A stretch of 64,000 nucleotides of DNA from positions 19,833,060 through 19,897,059 of the forward strand of contig OX442314.1 of NCBI GenBank assembly GCA_949358305.1, read 5' to 3'. Numbering within the stretch: position 1 is the first letter of the stretch; every line of letters begins with the position of its first letter. The position numbers and the translations under genes were made by a program. The notes under the pieces were generated by a model. It saw only the letters and a list, made by a program, of their open reading frames with translations. It ran no database searches and was not told the DNA's origin. Origin of the DNA: Strigamia acuminata (lineage: Eukaryota; Arthropoda; Chilopoda; Geophilomorpha; Linotaeniidae). Positions 54,401 through 64,000 of the stretch are shown here, piece after piece.

Positions 54401-57250
54401 TGATCCCCTAGTGGAAGGTTAATCAAGTTCTAAATATTTGAAATTCCTGACCACTTAGATGGGTTACCACGCAATGCTGGACCTGGAATCTTAAACCAAA
54501 ACAAAACAAACAACAAACACACATATTTATACTATAAAATTATCCTTTTTAAAAAATATTTTTATTTCAAACCTTGCTTCAACTTTGCTTCTTATTAGTT
54601 AACAAGAAATCCCAAAACAATGTGTCGTAAATGTAACGTGATTAAAAAAATTCCAAACAACACTTATTATTAAACAATTTCTACCATGCTTGTAACAGAT
54701 AATGCATAAAACATAGCTATGCCATGCTCATCATTCGACCTCTATTAGCATAGAGAGCGCTCAGCAAGGCCTGTGGGAGAATTCAAGGAAGAAGAACACG
54801 AGCCAATTTTCCTCTTCACATCACGTGCAATAAAAATCCAGCATTCCTGATTATCTTGAATGGATTAAAAAAAGATTCTACCAATCCACATCCAACATTC
54901 ATACACTTGAGCACAAACAACTTTCAATACTATTTCACGTTTGTTTACTTGAGCAAACTCTCCTAAGCGTGAAACGGAAATGAATACAACTAAGTAGACG
55001 CAATAAGGCAGAAACATCTCTGCCCGGCTTATTTCAAACTAGTTTCCGTATATAATAAGTACAAAATTCATCGAGTTTTCATCGACCAGCGGAAAGCAAA
55101 GCCTGCAAAAATGCTAATTGCTGAATTAGAAAATTGTCTAAATTTGCGTCACAGTTTTATTTTCATTTTTAAGACATTCTTAATTTCCGGATTTACTATT
55201 ATTATTATTTTACTGCAAAAAGATCTAAATACAGATACTAATAAAGTTAAATCCTAAATCCATCTTACTCAATACCAATCTTGCAAATATTCGAACTTAA
55301 TTGGAAGAGATTGCTGCGTTATTGGTACATACGGTAGCTAAGTTACATCTTTAGATCAATACGTATAAGATGCGATCTGTCTTCTATTTTGACTTTGATA
55401 GTTTGATGTTTGCCGTACAGTAAATCAGATTTCAAGCTCTCCTAGTAATAAAAAAATTATATATCTAACAATATTGTGCAATCCATGCATGAACATTTAT
55501 TCCATCCATCTGAGATGTTATTTTCTGGTCAATAGATCAAAGAAACTTTATAAACGAATAGATACACATAATTTAAAAAATTTTGCAACTTCTAAACTCG
55601 GAATCTGGATTTCATAACAACAACAAAATTCCAAACTCAAAATTGTTCGTTATTAAAGTGATAAAAAACTGGAAAAATTACTTTCTTGAATTCTTTGTTC
55701 GGATTTAATACTTTAATAGTTTAATACAAAAAAAAAAAATTATTTATCAAAAAGCTTAATTTTTCCAGAAAAAAATGGAAATTAATCAAGTCTTTGTCCT
55801 ACCCAATTTCCCACACAACAAATACCTTGTTTTTAACATTGGATATGTAATACTTTCCATTTTATGTAATACTTTTTGTTTTTGTCAATCTCCCAAATTT
55901 CCACGAGAGCACGCATGCGCATTAACCCGTGCCTTAAGGTAAGAAATTGATCAAGCATAGGAATAGAAGCTCATTCCTTTTTCCAATTATTCTGGCAGTC
56001 ATGTGAAATGTCAGCAACTGCAGGCAAAAAAGACGAAGAAAAAACTAGTTACAAAAACTGTCACCTTAGAAAAACACAAGTGACATAGCAAAATATAAAC
56101 AAAAATGTCTGAAAAAAAAGCTAAATAAATAGATAAATAAATAAATAATGCATTAGCTCATGAAAAAAAATAAAAAGTGGTTTCAAAATGAACTTAATCC
56201 TTCGAACACCTTAAATCTTAAATTATTAAATTCCACTTTGATAAGTGTCGTGCTGAAACCCGTTTTCACACTATCAATTCTCCACACTCAATTCAATAAA
56301 CTAATTAAAAGTTTTTTACTCAAATGTTTTTTTTTTTTTTACTTCTAAATATATTTTTTTTTATCAGCGATGCTTTTTTTTATTCCACTCACATTTTCTT
56401 ACTTTTGTCAAATAGCCTGCCATTTCCCATTACTAATTAGGTGTGCAGTGCAATTAGCGACCAACTACACACAAAATTTTATTTTTGCAAATTGGAGTTG
56501 ACGACTGTCATTTCCTTCATTACAAGAAAAAAAAATTGTCGGATGCTGTCGTCATGGCAACAGCCAGAAATCAAAAAAACACATCACCTGAAATTTCCAA
56601 ATAATAAATTTAAAAAAAAATATTTTTTTAAACCTTTAAAAAATATAAAAAATAAAAAAATAAATTTAAAAAAAAAACAAATAAAAAAAATTAAATAAAA
56701 AAAAAACAGTCTGCCAACTTCCAACTCACGAAGAAAAAGTAAATTAAAAAACCATTTCTTTTTTTATGGTTTCAATTTTTAATTAATTTCTGTGAATGAT
56801 AAAAAAAAAAAAACCCAATTACAAATGGAAATTCAATTGATGATAATTTAAGAAGAAAACTCAATCTAATGTATCTCAATTGTCAATACTAACTTTTATG
56901 TCTGCTTAACTGTACAAAGGATATTAATGAGAAATCATCAGTCAAAAGCAGCTGCCCTCGCAAGAAGCGAACAACTTGAGATTCGCTTGCATTCTGTACT
57001 GAAAGGCTCTTCTTATTATTACTCTGTAGGGCGTTGGTGTCACATGCTGCTAATGAGACCGCCCTTTTTTGCTGAGATTACCACATACTCCTGCGAGAAT
57101 ACTGGTGACTCCAATAACTGAGTAAAGCTTTTATGCAATATTTAAAGAACGAGATGTTTAAAAATTTAAATAAAGATCTTGTAAAAGTTGAACAGCAAGT
57201 CGAACTTTTACGCTTATTACCCTAGCTTTAACATCGTAATCTGTATTTAC
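51420..57250. other. AT-rich non-coding region
   Basis: No convincing gene. A somewhat GC-richer patch at 53220-53550 has a 106-codon - strand frame without a known domain. Donor-like AAG|GTAAGAAA occurs on the + strand near 55940. TAAA repeats occur at about 56125-56150 and A-rich low complexity at 56600-56710. Confidence 0.5.
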
Positions 57251-57714
57251 AGTAAGTGCATTCGAAAAGTCATTTAAACTAAATCGTTCAACTCTCGTTT
57301 AAACTCCAAATTTCGAATGGAAATTTAATTTTGTGCCACGTTTGATCTGGTCAACGTAACCGAGACTCGGTCTACAAAATGGCGGCTGATTTAGTCTGCC
57401 TTCGGGTGACAATTACCTGAATATTTTACACAGTCATTTTAAATCGTTCTAAATCCCTTCCGAATCCTTTACTAACTGAATCCCAAACCTGAAATTTGGC
57501 TGTAATCGTGCAAGATTATTTCTCAATCTTCCAAATCGCCACTTTAACACTCATAAAGTCATGTTTAACTGATTTGTTGTTTAAATGTCTTGCGCATGCC
57601 CACTGCGACTGCAAACAGACTTTTTCAAAGTTTATAGCTCCAGACAATAAGCAGTTTAAAAATATGTTGTTCGAAATGCTGTTTAGTTTAAATTACGTTA
57701 CGAATGCACCCACT
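57251..57714. mobile_element. TIR element of about 460 bp, interrupted at its edge by copia
   Basis: AGTAAGTGCATTCGAAAAGT at 57251 onward and its imperfect reverse complement at 57682-57714 form TIRs of about 33 bp (shared ATTTAAACTAAA). TTA flanks both sides (57247-57249 and 57715-57717), a possible 3-bp target of the PIF/Harbinger type. No transposase is present. Confidence 0.6.
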
Positions 57715-57719
57715 TTAAT

Positions 57720-57924
57720 TGTTGGTTCCTATTCGGTTCCACAAAGATTTCGAATGTCCAAGTAATGAAAACACACGTTGTAACGGGAACATAAAATAAC
57801 ACGTCTTTACTTTACGGTAAATTTTACAACAATTCAATTGCACGTGCATTACGTGCGTGCAACGTTCACACATTTGATAACGTTAAAACCTTTGATAATT
57901 TGTAACAATAGATTAAATCTAACA
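57720..57924 (-). repeat. Copia 3' LTR
   Basis: 205 bp, with no difference seen from 62273-62477. Confidence 0.95.
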
Positions 57925-57934
57925 AACCCTCCTT
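57925..57934 (-). other. Copia polypurine tract
   Basis: On the element strand AAGGAGGGTT directly precedes the 3' LTR. Confidence 0.6.
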
Positions 57935-58044
57935 ACAAATTTTTATAAGTTTTAAAATGAATTAAGAAAAACTAAAACTAACATTCAATGAAATTCGAAA
58001 ACAAAAACAAAAAACATGAATAAAATATTATTTCGAACTTAAAA

Positions 58045-61000
58045 CTATTTGTCTTCGTCTTCGTTCTTCTCTTCGTCCTCGTTTATCTTAACTTCTCCTC
58101 TCAGACTCACGCCGTCGCGTCCCTCCATGAATTTGTCTTTCGCGACCGCCTTCGTCAGGAAATCAGCAATCATGTCACCTGTTGGTAAATGGATTAATTC
58201 AATGTTGCCAAGTTTTATCTCGTCCCTTATGAACATCAAGTGTCGGTTCATATGTTTAGTTCTTCCAAACTGGTTCGAACCGCACAAAATCTGCATTGCT
58301 GGTTGACTGTCCGTGAAGATTGGTACTTTTCTCTGCACACAGCTTCCTTCGCCCACTTCACTCAAAAAGTCTCGCGCCCATTTTATGGATTTCAGCAATT
58401 CGCAGATGGCCAAAATCTCGCTTTCTGTCGATGACATCGCGACTAATCGTTGTTTTTTGGTTTTCCACGTTATTGTTGTTGATCCAATTTTTACTATCAT
58501 CCCTGTATGTGATTTTGCATCTTGGGTGACGTTCCAGCTTGCGTCCGCAAATCCTTGTAATTTCCCCTCCTCATTTGAGAAAAACAATCGTATCTCAATC
58601 GTCTTCTTCAGATATCGCATCACTCGTTTGACCGCTCTGAAGTGTAATTGGCGCGGATCTCTTGAATATGCTGACAACGCACTTATTGCGAATGATATGT
58701 CCGGTCGTGATATTATCATCACGTGCATCAGCGATCCTATCATTTGCTGATAAAGTTGCTGGTCGACTCTTTTCGATTTCTCAAAATCATCTAAGTCTTG
58801 TCCAGTAGCCATTGGTGTGTTTGCAGTGACTCCGTCCATCAGCTCGTATCTCTTCAAAACATCGTTTATGTATTTTTGTTGACCAATTAGAATTCCGTTG
58901 TCCATTATCGAAATTTCCATTCCCAATAGGAAATGTACTTCTCCCAAATCAACAATTTCAAAAACTCTTTTTATCTTCTTTAGAATCCGGTCCAATATCT
59001 TTTGACTAGTAAACGCTGCCAAAATGTCATCTACGTACACCCCCAGAATAATAAAGTCATTTTTTCTCTTGTAAATATACACACACCTGTCGTTGATTAG
59101 TGGTGTCAGGCCAATTTTCTGCAATTCCGTGTCCAGTCTCTCGTTCCAACATCTCCCTGATTGTCTCAGGCCGTACAGGCTTCGTTCAAGTCTGCAAATC
59201 AAGTCCTTCTGTTCATATCCCTCCGGCTGCTCCATGAAAATCGTTTCATCAATCAGGCCGTACAGGTAAGCTGTTTTTATGTCAAATTGACGCGTCATCA
59301 ATTTGTGTTTGGCCACCATGGATAAAATGATGCGGAGTGATTCGACTCTTACAACTGGCGAGAAAGTTTCCGTGTAATCAATGCCTGCTCTCTGGGAATA
59401 CCCCACTGCCACCAATCTTGCCTTGTATTTATTTACACTCCTGTCCACGTTGAGTTTTATCCGATAAATCCATTTGCTCTTTATCGTAGTCATTTGTTTT
59501 TCCTTCTTCACCAATGTCCAAACATTGTTCACGTGCAATGAGTCTATTTCACTATCCATCGCCGTTTTCCATTTTTCTTTTTCGTCGCAATTTATTGCTT
59601 GCTCGTATGTTTCCGGTGTAAATAAGTCGTCAACGCCTTCGAATGCTGCATTCGCTGCCTCAACCGCTGCGTTCACTGCTTCATGTTGTGCTGCGATGCG
59701 CTGTGATCGTCGTACACCTTCTTGTTGCAATTGTTGCTCACGCTGCTCCATTTGTTCCGCGTGTCGCTGCTCGAGCACGGCTTGTGTTGTTCCCCGAGGT
59801 CTGCCAATCTGCGCTGGTTGATCTCGTTGCAGCTCTTGTTGTTCATCTTCAACAATCACTGCAGGCTGTTGAGCATTGTTGTCATCGTTAGCATTTGTTT
59901 CTCCAATTGCCTCGTCTTCGAATTCTTGACAAAAACGCTTATTTTCGTCCGGTTTTGTCAAATTAAAGATGTCCGCCCCCCGAATTTCTTCATTAAATTC
60001 GACTGTTCTACCTTCTTGGATTTTCTTTTCTGCTGGGACGTAAATTCTAAATGCTTTTCTTTCCGTCGAATATCCCACGAATATTCCGCGTTTTGCTTTT
60101 TGATCAAGCTTTTGCCTCTTCTCTGCTGGGATGTGCAGGAAAGCCTCACAACCAAAAACTCGAAGATGTTTTATTGATTGCTTGCGCTTCATCCACATTT
60201 CTTCTGGAACTAAATCCCCATTTGGTTTCGTCAAAGTTCGATTTTTCACGTGTATTGACGTTGAAAATGCTTCGGCCCAAAATATTTGCGGTAGGCCCGA
60301 TTCCAAAAGCAATGTTCGTGTCGCCTCTACGAGCGTTCGATTTGTACGCTCCGCAATGCCGTTGCTGGCTGCATTGAATGGCACTGTGAGCTCGTGCAAT
60401 ATGCCTTCATCGTTGCATAAACGTTTAAAATTCTCGTTGACAAACTCGCCTCCGTTGTCGCTTCTAATACGCTTTAATTTATTTCCCGTTTGTTTTTCCG
60501 CCATCGCTTTAAACGATTTGAAGAAGTCAAATGTTTGAGATTTCTCGCTCATGAAATAAGCAAATTTCTTGCGGGTAAAGTCTTCAGTAATTACAAAAGC
60601 GTACCTGCTTCCTCCCATTGATGGTGTCTTGAATGGTCCAATCAAATCCATGTGTATTAGTTGCAAAACATCATCCGACTGCTTTTCGTTTATTCGTTTG
60701 TACGGGCTCTTCGTCATTTTTCCGAGTATGCACGCGGTGCATTTCTCCAATGGTGCATTGTTGTATTCCAACCCGTAAACCAATTCCTTGTTGGTCATCT
60801 TGTCGATTGTTCGTTCGTTTGCATGACACAATCGTTTATGCCATATTTCCTTGGTTTGTTTAGTTGTCGTGGCAACCGCATTCGCTTGCTCTTCTTTTTT
60901 CAGTTGCAATAAATACATGGTGCCACACTTCGCTCCCTTTCCAATCGTCTCTCCAATTGGACTATTAATGTCCGCCCAGTTTCCTCTGAATTGAACGGTG

Positions 61001-62145
61001 TAGTTCTTTGCCGTCAAGCGCGGAATTGAGAGCAAATTTCCTTTTAGCTCTGGAACAAAGAGCACATCTTGCAGCAAAATCTTCATTGTTGCTGCTCCGT
61101 CGAGTTGACAATCCAAAATTATGCTTCCTTTTCCAGTTGCTAGAAGCTTCACACCTTTCTTGGCTGTGGTTATTGTTGTCTCCATCTCAACAAACGTTTT
61201 AAACAGCTCGCGCTTGCTCGACATATGCACAGAAGCTCCTGAATCTAAAATCCAGTCGTCAAGGTGATCACTCGATTCCAATTCAACCACTAGCGCGTGT
61301 TGTATTGTTGCAAATTCTACTTCGGCCTGCGCCATCTTTGCCGCCTCCTTTGGTCTCTGCGTCATTTTCGTGGGGCGCTTCTCTGGATGGCGCTGCCAAC
61401 AGTCTTTGGCAATATGGCCACTTTTGCCACACTCATAACAAACAAATTTTGTCCCACCTTTTGTTTTCCTGCCTCCCGAATTTTTTCCGACTTGTGCCTT
61501 GAACGCCACTGTCCCGCTTTCCGTCGCTGCTCCTTTCAAATTAAACGCTGACCATTGGTCCTCCATTTTGAGTTCACGTCGTAATTCTTCAATTGTTGCG
61601 GCTGCATTCGATCGAAAATTCCTCGCAATGTGGGAAAATCTTGTCACGAGACCACGCGTCACGTACATCATCAATTCGCGATCTTTTATGTCACGTCCGA
61701 CTGCCTTGGCTCTCGATTGAATTGACTTTGCCCTGTTTAAGTAGCTGTCCACTGCTTCGTCGTGTCTCATACGTAATTCGCACAATTCTGCCGCCGCGTC
61801 GATTTGACGTTCCTCCGTCGTTCCGGCGTACAGCGCTTTTAACGCATCCCAAACTTCTTTTGCACTGGTTTTCCCCATGCAATTCGTCGCTTCCTCGTTC
61901 GAAACGGTCAAAATAATGATGCCGAGTGCCTCGTTGTTGTTTTTCACCCAAGTGTTATATTTTATGAGATTATCTGCGTAACCCGCAGAGCCCACCACCG
62001 GTTCCACCACCGCTGGGTCCGTGATCATATTTTTCAAACTTTTAGCTGCTAATAAAGTTCCAACCTTAAACTGCCAGATGAAATAGTTCTCCGGTGTAAG
62101 AAGATCAATTCGATTCAACGAACCGCCCGAAATCGCATCCGCCAT
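58045..62145 (-). CDS. Copia gag-pol polyprotein, 1366 aa
   Basis: One frame encodes all copia functions in the order protease, integrase, reverse transcriptase, RNase H that defines the group. Gag is N-terminal (FIWQFKVGTLL), with a CCHC knuckle near 234 (CYECGKSGHIAKDC). The protease active site DSGAS lies near 300. The pre-integrase motif has WHKRLCH. The integrase triad is HMDLIGPF near 499, SDNGGEF near 563 and Glu in NGIAERTN near 598. Reverse transcriptase has YVDD near 1038. RNase H has SSTESE near 1242 and DSQPA. There are no stops or frameshifts. A Gln-rich low-complexity linker separates integrase from reverse transcriptase. The start is the ATG about 130 nt inside the 5' LTR. Confidence 0.96.
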   Translation of the reverse strand: MADAISGGSLNRIDLLTPENYFIWQFKVGTLLAAKSLKNMITDPAVVEPVVGSAGYADNLIKYNTWVKNNNEALGIIILTVSNEEATNCMGKTSAKEVWDALKALYAGTTEERQIDAAAELCELRMRHDEAVDSYLNRAKSIQSRAKAVGRDIKDRELMMYVTRGLVTRFSHIARNFRSNAAATIEELRRELKMEDQWSAFNLKGAATESGTVAFKAQVGKNSGGRKTKGGTKFVCYECGKSGHIAKDCWQRHPEKRPTKMTQRPKEAAKMAQAEVEFATIQHALVVELESSDHLDDWILDSGASVHMSSKRELFKTFVEMETTITTAKKGVKLLATGKGSIILDCQLDGAATMKILLQDVLFVPELKGNLLSIPRLTAKNYTVQFRGNWADINSPIGETIGKGAKCGTMYLLQLKKEEQANAVATTTKQTKEIWHKRLCHANERTIDKMTNKELVYGLEYNNAPLEKCTACILGKMTKSPYKRINEKQSDDVLQLIHMDLIGPFKTPSMGGSRYAFVITEDFTRKKFAYFMSEKSQTFDFFKSFKAMAEKQTGNKLKRIRSDNGGEFVNENFKRLCNDEGILHELTVPFNAASNGIAERTNRTLVEATRTLLLESGLPQIFWAEAFSTSIHVKNRTLTKPNGDLVPEEMWMKRKQSIKHLRVFGCEAFLHIPAEKRQKLDQKAKRGIFVGYSTERKAFRIYVPAEKKIQEGRTVEFNEEIRGADIFNLTKPDENKRFCQEFEDEAIGETNANDDNNAQQPAVIVEDEQQELQRDQPAQIGRPRGTTQAVLEQRHAEQMEQREQQLQQEGVRRSQRIAAQHEAVNAAVEAANAAFEGVDDLFTPETYEQAINCDEKEKWKTAMDSEIDSLHVNNVWTLVKKEKQMTTIKSKWIYRIKLNVDRSVNKYKARLVAVGYSQRAGIDYTETFSPVVRVESLRIILSMVAKHKLMTRQFDIKTAYLYGLIDETIFMEQPEGYEQKDLICRLERSLYGLRQSGRCWNERLDTELQKIGLTPLINDRCVYIYKRKNDFIILGVYVDDILAAFTSQKILDRILKKIKRVFEIVDLGEVHFLLGMEISIMDNGILIGQQKYINDVLKRYELMDGVTANTPMATGQDLDDFEKSKRVDQQLYQQMIGSLMHVMIISRPDISFAISALSAYSRDPRQLHFRAVKRVMRYLKKTIEIRLFFSNEEGKLQGFADASWNVTQDAKSHTGMIVKIGSTTITWKTKKQRLVAMSSTESEILAICELLKSIKWARDFLSEVGEGSCVQRKVPIFTDSQPAMQILCGSNQFGRTKHMNRHLMFIRDEIKLGNIELIHLPTGDMIADFLTKAVAKDKFMEGRDGVSLRGEVKINEDEEKNEDEDK

Positions 62146-62260
62146 TTTTCACGACGTTCGATTTTCGAATTCCGTCACGTGCGCACTTCGTTCTCACTCG
62201 AATCTTCGAAAAATGTCGTCTGAGTGCCGTGGATACTTCTTTTCGAAGAAAAACCGGCCT

Positions 62261-62270
62261 TCTGCTACCA
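62261..62270 (-). other. Copia primer-binding site
   Basis: On the element strand TGGTAGCAGA lies two bases inside the 5' LTR. It is complementary to a tRNA ending TCTGCTACCA, which fits the 3' end of animal initiator tRNA-Met over 10 bases. Confidence 0.65.
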
Positions 62271-62272
62271 CT

Positions 62273-62477
62273 TGTTGGTTCCTATTCGGTTCCACAAAGA
62301 TTTCGAATGTCCAAGTAATGAAAACACACGTTGTAACGGGAACATAAAATAACACGTCTTTACTTTACGGTAAATTTTACAACAATTCAATTGCACGTGC
62401 ATTACGTGCGTGCAACGTTCACACATTTGATAACGTTAAAACCTTTGATAATTTGTAACAATAGATTAAATCTAACA
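62273..62477 (-). repeat. Copia 5' LTR
   Basis: 205 bp, followed by the target duplication TTAAT. Confidence 0.95.
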
Positions 62478-62482
62478 TTAAT

Positions 62483-64000
62483 TACATGTATATTCCCTTA
62501 GTTGAAACCGCTAAAATCAAACCAAAATTCATTAAATAAATTTAATTTAAAAGTACACTTCAATTTTTATTTTTAAATTTGTCTTTTAAACCTCATAAAT
62601 TTCCGAGCCCATAATTCTGTTAATTATCACAATTAATCCCCCTTTCTTCTAATATTAAGTTAACAATACACTAATAAACGAACAACTAATGTTCGGCATT
62701 CCCTTAATGCCCCGAATCCAGTTGAATCCTCTTTTAATTCCCACAAAGACTGAACTCAACATTCAACAATGGAGACGATAACTTAATTGAAGAAAATGAT
62801 TACCAACAGAGACGAACCAAATGGATTAAACTAGAATTGTCTCGACAGCCGGCAGGAAATTGGGAAAAGTTACGACGTCAAGATTAAATATGGGCGGCAA
62901 ATAGCACTGGACGATAACCACAAGAGTGCGGATTGCAAAAAAGATGATGGTTGCACTCGAGAATAGAGTGAAATGAGATCGTGCGCCATATCTTGGACTG
63001 TGGAGTTGGTAAATCGAATTTCAACTTGAGTGCAGCTCAATTGGAGAGTGTAATTTGAAAGTTGGAGCCACTTTTCAATTTCCGTTGCTTGTGCGAATCT
63101 CCTTTGAACCCTGCACAACATCGCACACAGCTTTTTACCTCACAACATTTACTTTTCTCTTGCATCTTGCACTACAAATATTGTGCGAGGGGCTTATCAT
63201 CGCCTTAAACTCACTATAACACTAATATTATTACTTCTACTATCGCTATTATATGGATTAAGACTCGGTGCGAGTGTGGGCTGATTATTATTACAAGGTG
63301 CACCGAAAAAGTAAAAGCATATTCTTTACTAAATTACAGTAATAGCATTTACAATTGACGTTCAGACGCATTTTAGCGGCCCCTTTTCACTACGCCGCGT
63401 TTCAAAGTAAGTTTGGACAAAGAAATCGACGTCATAAAGTGACTTTTTAGGTTAGGGATCACTTTTCGACCCACTTTACGACTTTTTAACGAGTGTGTGT
63501 GACATATTTGCACTTAACATGTGAAGACTTAGTGTTATTCGAGCAGTTTTGGATGACTTGCAACACAAAGTGTTTTCTGTACAGCTAAAAAACACGTTTT
63601 TTAAAATTAATAAAGCAAATTTCAATCCTCTAAAGGCTAGTTTACATTGGAGCAAAGCGACAGGAAATCCACGCATGGAATGGCACGCATGGATATTGAC
63701 ATGCATAAGGGAATTCAATTTACTGAGGCGTACACGCGAAGCTTACATCTTTGTTTGTTCGCTTTATTCTTTTTCTTCCATTTTTAATTCTTTAAAATCT
63801 TATCTGCCACTCACGTGCCAACAACTGCTTCGGTAAGCGAGTCTCGATAAATATTAGAAAACCGCGCACTGTATTAGAATTTAAAGTAATAAAAACAAAC
63901 AAAAAATCATTAACTTCCAGCCAAAACACTAAAATCGATTATCATCAAAACATTTCCTTACGTAAATAGTTAAGCCCAATTCTACAACCTGAACTCCAAT
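62483..64000. other. Non-coding region after copia
   Basis: No gene recognised. An 83-codon - strand frame (62870-63121) and a 95-codon + strand frame (63549-63836) lie in slightly GC-richer sequence but show no domain, signal peptide or paralogue in the window. Confidence 0.5.

Larger units (their letters stand above)
57720..62477 (-). mobile_element. Full-length Ty1/copia LTR retrotransposon
   Basis: 4758 bp, bounded by two 205-bp LTRs that look identical (TGTTGGTTCC to ATCTAACA) and by the 5-bp target duplication TTAAT at 57715-57719 and 62478-62482. It reads on the - strand with one intact polyprotein frame. Identical LTRs point to very recent insertion. Confidence 0.97.

Noticed and set aside
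58049-61951. Open frames on the + strand, and in another phase of the - strand, within copia
   Set aside because: Shadows of the intact polyprotein frame.
1-64000. CRISPR arrays, bacterial operons or phage modules
   Set aside because: None seen; intron-containing genes and eukaryotic retroelements show nuclear animal DNA, and the repeat arrays lack CRISPR repeat-spacer structure.

Overview
This is a window of animal (metazoan, probably invertebrate) nuclear DNA. It is very AT-rich, has short GT-AG introns, and carries an intact BEL/Pao retroelement, a group known only from animals. I cannot name the phylum from the sequence alone.

Layout. (1) 1-2880 is non-coding with short repeats, including five copies of a palindrome around ACACCATGGTGT. 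(2) 2.9-22.9 kb is a tandem cluster of secreted short-pentraxin genes (C-reactive-protein-like) on the + strand. It holds five intact genes at 3329-4502, 4767-5596, 6866-7678, 18353-19187 and 21138-21974, one broken gene at 14976-17049 and one faint remnant at 22561-22833. All intact genes share a three-exon structure with two phase-1 introns. Genes 4 and 5 are a recent head-to-tail duplication with its junction near 19284. The calcium-ligand residues are well kept in genes 1 and 2, partly lost in 3 and 4, and mostly lost in 5.

(3) The cluster is a target for mobile DNA. A full-length BEL/Pao element with identical 304-bp LTRs sits in the 5' leader of the broken gene. A TA-flanked element carrying about 29 copies of a 17-bp satellite splits its first exon. 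The duplicated unit holds two more elements with the same kind of ends, a hAT-like MITE and a foldback element. Comparing the two paralogous copies gives natural empty sites that show the target duplications directly.

(4) 23-57 kb is mostly AT-rich non-coding DNA. It contains a dead non-LTR retrotransposon (41.9-46.2 kb) with two hAT-like elements nested in it, a pogo-like MITE, a tRNA-like fragment, several small GC-richer islands bounded by good splice signals on the - strand (possibly one long spliced transcript), and one two-exon gene for a small secreted acidic protein (50895-51342). (5) 57.7-62.5 kb is an intact Ty1/copia element with identical 205-bp LTRs, inserted at the edge of a TIR element. 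The last 1.5 kb is non-coding.

The biological theme is an expanding and decaying family of secreted pattern-recognition lectins, with very recent retroelement activity on both sides. All calls are from reading the sequence; no database search was run.
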